The position numbers and the translations under genes were made by a program. Below, one piece after another: positions 60,544 through 64,000 of a stretch of 64,000 bases of DNA (position 1 is its first letter; every line of letters begins with the position of its first letter). The notes beneath the pieces were generated by a model. It saw only the letters and a program-made list of their open reading frames with translations, was not told the origin of the DNA and searched no databases. Location: contig JBJEOH010000034.1 in NCBI GenBank assembly GCA_051880615.1, positions 1-64,000 of the forward strand, written 5' to 3'. The stretch is from UBA7067 sp051880615. Lineage in GTDB: Bacteria; Bacillota; Clostridia; Oscillospirales; Acutalibacteraceae.

Positions 60544-61433
60544 AAAACAGACGATTCCCATACGGTTACGAAATGCAAAACGGACAGATTGTTATCTGCC
60601 GTGCGGAAACAGAAACCGTAAAACATATTTTCAGCCAATACCTTGCAGGCTCTAACCTGAAAGAGATAGCAGAAGAACTTACGGGACGCCGAGTAGAATA
60701 TCTTCCCGGCGAATACGGTTGGAACAAAAGCCGCATCAAGCGTATGATTGAGGACAGCCGCTATGTCGGCGATGACACCTATCCGCCAATCATTGATGAG
60801 GTTACCTTCCGCAAGGCCAACTCTGAAAAGGACAGTCGACGCAGCTATACGGTGCCTACGGTAACCGCCGAAAACAAGCAGCTCGTCAGCATGGCTATTT
60901 GCGGAGAATGCGGCGGCAGGCTCTTCCACAGAACTGACAACACGCAAAAGTATCCTGAAACATGGTACTGCCAAAGCGAAAGCTGTAAATACGGCATACA
61001 AATCTCGATAGCAGAGCTTGAAAAAGAAATTACGGCAATCTTTAACCGACTGATTGCCGATCCTGCTCTCGCAAAACATACCGAGCCGGAGAACAGCTCC
61101 GAGCCGACACTCGAAATCGGCAGAATGGAAAATGAGATTGAGCGAAAGCTCGAAGCCCTTGATTTCGACAAAACCGAATTACAAGATATGATCCTGCAAT
61201 GTGCGGCGAAAAAGTATGATGAGCATAAGAGCGCCCGACACATTACAGACAGACTGAAAGCGGACTTTGAGCAATCAAGTCCGCTTTCGTCATATTCACC
61301 CGAACTCTTCGACCGCACAGTATCCGCTGTAATCATAGACAGCAAAAAGACGGTCAGCCTGAAACTGAAGAACAACACAATTATAGGAAAGGAGCCGCAG
61401 AGCCATGACTATACAAGCACCGACCATGCCTAA
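60540..61433 (+). CDS. serine recombinase-like protein lacking the catalytic domain
   Basis: 297 residues. Starts directly with RRFPYGYEMQNGQIVICRAE of the recombinase domain; the resolvase domain with the catalytic Ser is absent, and no sign of it lies upstream (that is recombinase 1's end). The zinc ribbon is present (CGECGGRLFHRTDN, YCQSESCKYG), then a helical part. Likely a DNA-binding accessory or directionality partner. Overlaps recombinase 3 by 29 bases. Confidence 0.85.
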   Translation: MKNRRFPYGYEMQNGQIVICRAETETVKHIFSQYLAGSNLKEIAEELTGRRVEYLPGEYGWNKSRIKRMIEDSRYVGDDTYPPIIDEVTFRKANSEKDSRRSYTVPTVTAENKQLVSMAICGECGGRLFHRTDNTQKYPETWYCQSESCKYGIQISIAELEKEITAIFNRLIADPALAKHTEPENSSEPTLEIGRMENEIERKLEALDFDKTELQDMILQCAAKKYDEHKSARHITDRLKADFEQSSPLSSYSPELFDRTVSAVIIDSKKTVSLKLKNNTIIGKEPQSHDYTSTDHA

Positions 61434-63036
61434 AACGGTCAGAGTTATCCCGCCGAAGCCGGAATTCTCCGGCGAGAATCGGATGGATATCCGTCCCAAG
61501 CGTGTGGCTGCCTACTGTCGCGTTTCCACCGATAAGGAACAGCAGGAACACAGCTTTGAAACGCAAAAGGAAATGTACACCGAAATGATTATGATGAAAC
61601 CCAATTGGCAGATGGCTGGCATATACGCCGACGAGGGAATCACAGGCACCATCGCCAAAAAGCGCCCCGACTTCATGAGGATGATTGAGGACTGCCGAAA
61701 AGGGAAAATCGACCTCATCATCACCAAATCGGTATCCCGCTTCTCAAGAAACAATCTCGACTGCCTGCTGTATGTGAGAGAACTTAAGGAACGAGGAATC
61801 CCCATCATCTTTGAAAAGGAAGGCATCAATACGATGCAAGTGTCCAGCGAACTGCTGATCACACTGTTCAGCGGACTGTCACAGGCAGAGAGCGAGTCCA
61901 TCAGCATGAATGTCAAGATCGGCAAGCGGCAAAGCCTCAAAAACGGAAATGTGCCGTTCAGCTACAAATCCTTCCTCGGCTACCGCAAGGGCGCTGACGG
62001 AAAGCCCGAAATTGATCCCGAACAGGCAGTCACCGTCCGCAGAATATTCGCCGAATACCTTGCAGGCAGGAGTCTGCTTGAAATCGCAAAAGGGTTGACG
62101 GCTGACGGAATTCCTACGGCGAGAGGAAGTTACGAATGGTCTTCGCCGAGAGTCCTCTCCATACTCACCAATGAAAAATACAAGGGTGACGCCCTGCTTC
62201 AAAAGACCTATATAGCCGACTGCATCAGCAAGAAGTCCAAAAAGAACAACGGCGAGCTGCCTATGTACTATGTAGAGAACAATCACCCTGCCATCATCGA
62301 AAGAGCCGTATTCGACCGTGTACAGGAGGAAGTCTCACGGCGCAACAGCAAGCGAAAGGTGAAACAAACCGGCACTAAGACAGAGCTTGGAAAATACTCA
62401 GGTAAATATGCGCTATCAGAAATTCTCTACTGCGGAAACTGCGGAACACCGTACCGCCGATGCACATGGTCAAAGAACGGAAAGAAAAAGATCGTGTGGC
62501 GGTGTATCAGCCGTCTTGACTACGGTACAAAATACTGCAAGGATTCACCCTCCATTGAGGAATCGGTGCTGCAAAACGCAATTGCCGAAGCAATCACGAA
62601 AAAAGCACACATGGAAAGCGCAAGCATCGAGCGTATCCGCCGTCACATAGAGCTGTATCAAAGCAGTCAGGATATGAGCAGTATCCTCGCAAAGCAGGAG
62701 CGCCTGAAAGCGATTCAGGCTCACATTGAACAACTGACCAACATGGACAGCGAAGCAGCTCAAAACGGTGATTTCGACGCACAGTTCGAGAGTCTCTACG
62801 CCGAGATGTACACCATCAAGGACGAGCTTGCCGAAGCGGACAAAACAAAATCCAAGCTGGAAACAGCCGCCGATTCCATCGGAGAAATGGCCGCTATGAT
62901 GAACGGGCTAAAAAATCATCCTGTAGAGTACAACGACCTTGCGGTACGCCAGCTCATCGAGTGCATTAAGGTGATGTCCGCCGATACCATCCACATCTAC
63001 TTCAAGGACGGTACAAAGATAGAAGCCACACTATAA
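61405..63036 (+). CDS. large serine recombinase 2 (third in the trio)
   Basis: 543 residues: catalytic Ser in VAAYCRVSTDKEQ (~residue 37), YADEGITGTIAKKRPDF, SVSRFSRNN, recombinase domain (FAEYLAGRSLLEIAKGLTAD), zinc ribbon (YCGNCGTPYRRC, YGTKYCKD) and a coiled coil. Full length. It works on attachment sites, probably with the other two. Preceded by AAAGGAG. Confidence 0.92.
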   Translation: MTIQAPTMPKTVRVIPPKPEFSGENRMDIRPKRVAAYCRVSTDKEQQEHSFETQKEMYTEMIMMKPNWQMAGIYADEGITGTIAKKRPDFMRMIEDCRKGKIDLIITKSVSRFSRNNLDCLLYVRELKERGIPIIFEKEGINTMQVSSELLITLFSGLSQAESESISMNVKIGKRQSLKNGNVPFSYKSFLGYRKGADGKPEIDPEQAVTVRRIFAEYLAGRSLLEIAKGLTADGIPTARGSYEWSSPRVLSILTNEKYKGDALLQKTYIADCISKKSKKNNGELPMYYVENNHPAIIERAVFDRVQEEVSRRNSKRKVKQTGTKTELGKYSGKYALSEILYCGNCGTPYRRCTWSKNGKKKIVWRCISRLDYGTKYCKDSPSIEESVLQNAIAEAITKKAHMESASIERIRRHIELYQSSQDMSSILAKQERLKAIQAHIEQLTNMDSEAAQNGDFDAQFESLYAEMYTIKDELAEADKTKSKLETAADSIGEMAAMMNGLKNHPVEYNDLAVRQLIECIKVMSADTIHIYFKDGTKIEATL

Positions 63037-63055
63037 GGAACGGAGAGATGAGAGA

Positions 63056-63730
63056 ATGATTTATGTAATGAGCGATATACACGGAAGCATGAACCGCTTC
63101 CAATCCGTGATGTCACAGATCAATCTTACCGCCGAGGACAGCTTATATGTCCTCGGTGATGTAATAGACCGCGGACACTTCGGTATTCGAGTGTTGCAAG
63201 AATTAATGGAAATACCGAACGCAACGGTACTGCTCGGAAACCATGAGCTGATGATGTTAAATGCCCTGACGAAAATAACCGAATCCCGTGAAGAACTTCG
63301 GTTGTGGTATCAGAACGGCGGAAAGATTACCCACATAGACTACTTCGCGCTGGAACCAAACGAGCAGTTTGCAATGCTCGAATATATCCGGCAGATGCCA
63401 TTGACGGCGGAAGTCACGATAAACGGAAACTCATATCTCATGGTACACGGAGCTCCGCCGCAGCTTTACGGACAACTTCTGTCCGATGCAGAAAACGAAA
63501 TAGAGTTTACGGTTTGGACACGGCTTATGCCAAAGGATATGATGCCGTTCGGCAAAACCGTAATATTTGGACATACGCCGACCGCATACTATCAGGAAGA
63601 TGTTCCATTGAGAATATGGTACGGCGGCGATAAAATCGGAATCGACTGCGGTGCGGGAAAAACGCATTCTTCCTGTCGACTTGCCTGTCTGCGACTCGAT
63701 GATATGACGGAGTTTTATTCAGAGTATTAA
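63056..63730 (+). CDS. metallophosphoesterase (PPP-type phosphatase)
   Basis: 224 residues with metal motifs: YVMSDIHGSMNRF, LGDVIDRG, LLGNHELM, and later MVHGAPP and VIFGHTPT. These define calcineurin-like phosphatases related to PrpE/ApaH. Substrate unknown; perhaps nucleotide or phosphoprotein. ATG after GGAGAG, 20 bp after the recombinase. Followed by a terminator, so last gene of the ICE end. Confidence 0.88.
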   Translation: MIYVMSDIHGSMNRFQSVMSQINLTAEDSLYVLGDVIDRGHFGIRVLQELMEIPNATVLLGNHELMMLNALTKITESREELRLWYQNGGKITHIDYFALEPNEQFAMLEYIRQMPLTAEVTINGNSYLMVHGAPPQLYGQLLSDAENEIEFTVWTRLMPKDMMPFGKTVIFGHTPTAYYQEDVPLRIWYGGDKIGIDCGAGKTHSSCRLACLRLDDMTEFYSEY

Positions 63731-63743
63731 CCTAAACAAAGCG

Positions 63744-63778
63744 TCCCCGGCAAGATCGACTTGTCGGGGATTCCTTTT
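63744..63778 (+). terminator. Rho-independent terminator
   Basis: Eleven-bp stem TCCCCGGCAAG / CTTGTCGGGGA (one G-U), 5-nt loop, then TTCCTTTT. Confidence 0.8.
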
Positions 63779-63857
63779 CAAAAGCCCAAACGAAATGAAA
63801 CACCTATTGAGTATCAATGCGCTTTGTTTGAACATCAGAATTCATTTTGAATTTTCC

Positions 63858-63886
63858 TTGCTTTTCAAATATGCATATGTTATAAT
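63858..63886 (+). promoter_or_regulatory. promoter near the end of the element
   Basis: TTGCTT (63858-63863), 17 bp, TATAAT (63881-63886), directed to the end of the window. It is followed by a T-arm-like segment (63898-63917) and a hairpin GGTGGCA / TGCTACC (63931-63952). No ORF follows in the window; the stretch 63731-64000 holds nothing else. Confidence 0.65.
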
Positions 63887-64000
63887 ATCTAAGAACCTTG
63901 TGGGTTCAAGTCCACATCAGAATTTTGCGGTGGCATCTTTTTTGCTACCTCTTGACATCTTAAATGTTCAAAAAAGATATTTAGCCTCAAAAGCCCGATT

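Noticed and set aside
63898..63920. tRNA gene
   Set aside because: Only a T-arm-like piece with a faulty stem; no acceptor, D or anticodon arms.

Overview
The window reads as about 64 kb of an integrative and conjugative element (ICE) of the Tn1549/CTn-like superfamily, from a Gram-positive, low-to-mid GC gut Clostridia host (Oscillospiraceae/Lachnospiraceae type). The grounds are a relaxase of the MobP type, a VirB2/B3/B4/B6/D4-like secretion set with an NlpC/P60 hydrolase, SpoVG-, ArdA- and AbrB-like accessory genes, large serine recombinases, strong GGAGG Shine-Dalgarno sites and sortase-anchored surface proteins. Every gene I can support lies on the + strand. No rRNA, complete tRNA or CRISPR array was seen.

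Layout. 1-7.1 kb: establishment/anti-defence block (end of a C5 methyltransferase, a two-copy ArdA-like protein, an adenine methyltransferase, a Cys-rich protein, AbrB-like, DUF3849-like, SpoVG-like). 7.2-12.4 kb: a lipoprotein and a 1462-residue thioester/Cna-B/VaFE adhesin. 12.4-21.7 kb: type IV secretion genes (VirB2-, VirB6-, VirB3-, VirB4-like, NlpC/P60), a class B sortase, and an XRE/SLOG/AbrB regulatory island with repeated operators. 21.9-29 kb: a TetR-controlled operon of secreted proteins sharing an N-terminal sandwich-like domain, two membrane-anchored relatives of each other, and one SPQTG-anchored protein. 29.2-36.8 kb: mobilisation block (small accessory proteins, an oriT-like region with five CGGTGCCGT repeats, ribbon-helix-helix protein, relaxase with Sel1 repeats, Toprim primase-like protein, VirD4 coupling protein, winged helix). 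37-48.4 kb: XRE plus membrane LuxR regulator, then lipoproteins, membrane TPR proteins and another SPQTG-anchored protein. 48.5-57 kb: WYL regulator and a LexA-controlled module (LexA, ImmA/IrrE-like protease, zinc-ribbon protein, Y-family polymerase, YolD-like) whose polymerase is split by a 3.5-kb three-tyrosine-recombinase (RIT-type) element. 57.2-63.7 kb: sigma-like factor, a 0.5-kb structured gene-free region, MazF-like toxin, a trio of serine recombinase genes (the middle one lacking the catalytic domain) and a metallophosphatase. The recombinases suggest that one end of the element lies near 63.8-64 kb.

How the parts work together: the relaxase, ribbon-helix-helix protein and coupling protein bring DNA to the VirB-like channel; the sortase anchors the SPQTG surface proteins that could mediate host or mate contact; ArdA, methylases, SpoVG and primase-like proteins would help the incoming DNA establish. 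The most unusual observation is that about twelve otherwise unrelated soluble proteins of the element end in the same kind of tail: an acidic patch followed by a short Met/Leu/Ile-rich terminus (for example DEDEGFTMSM, EDESEGMTMGGL, NEDESDVQTIQM). I infer a shared docking or secretion signal. Other candidates for something undescribed are the structured RNA beside the orphan MazF and the surface operon at 22-29 kb.
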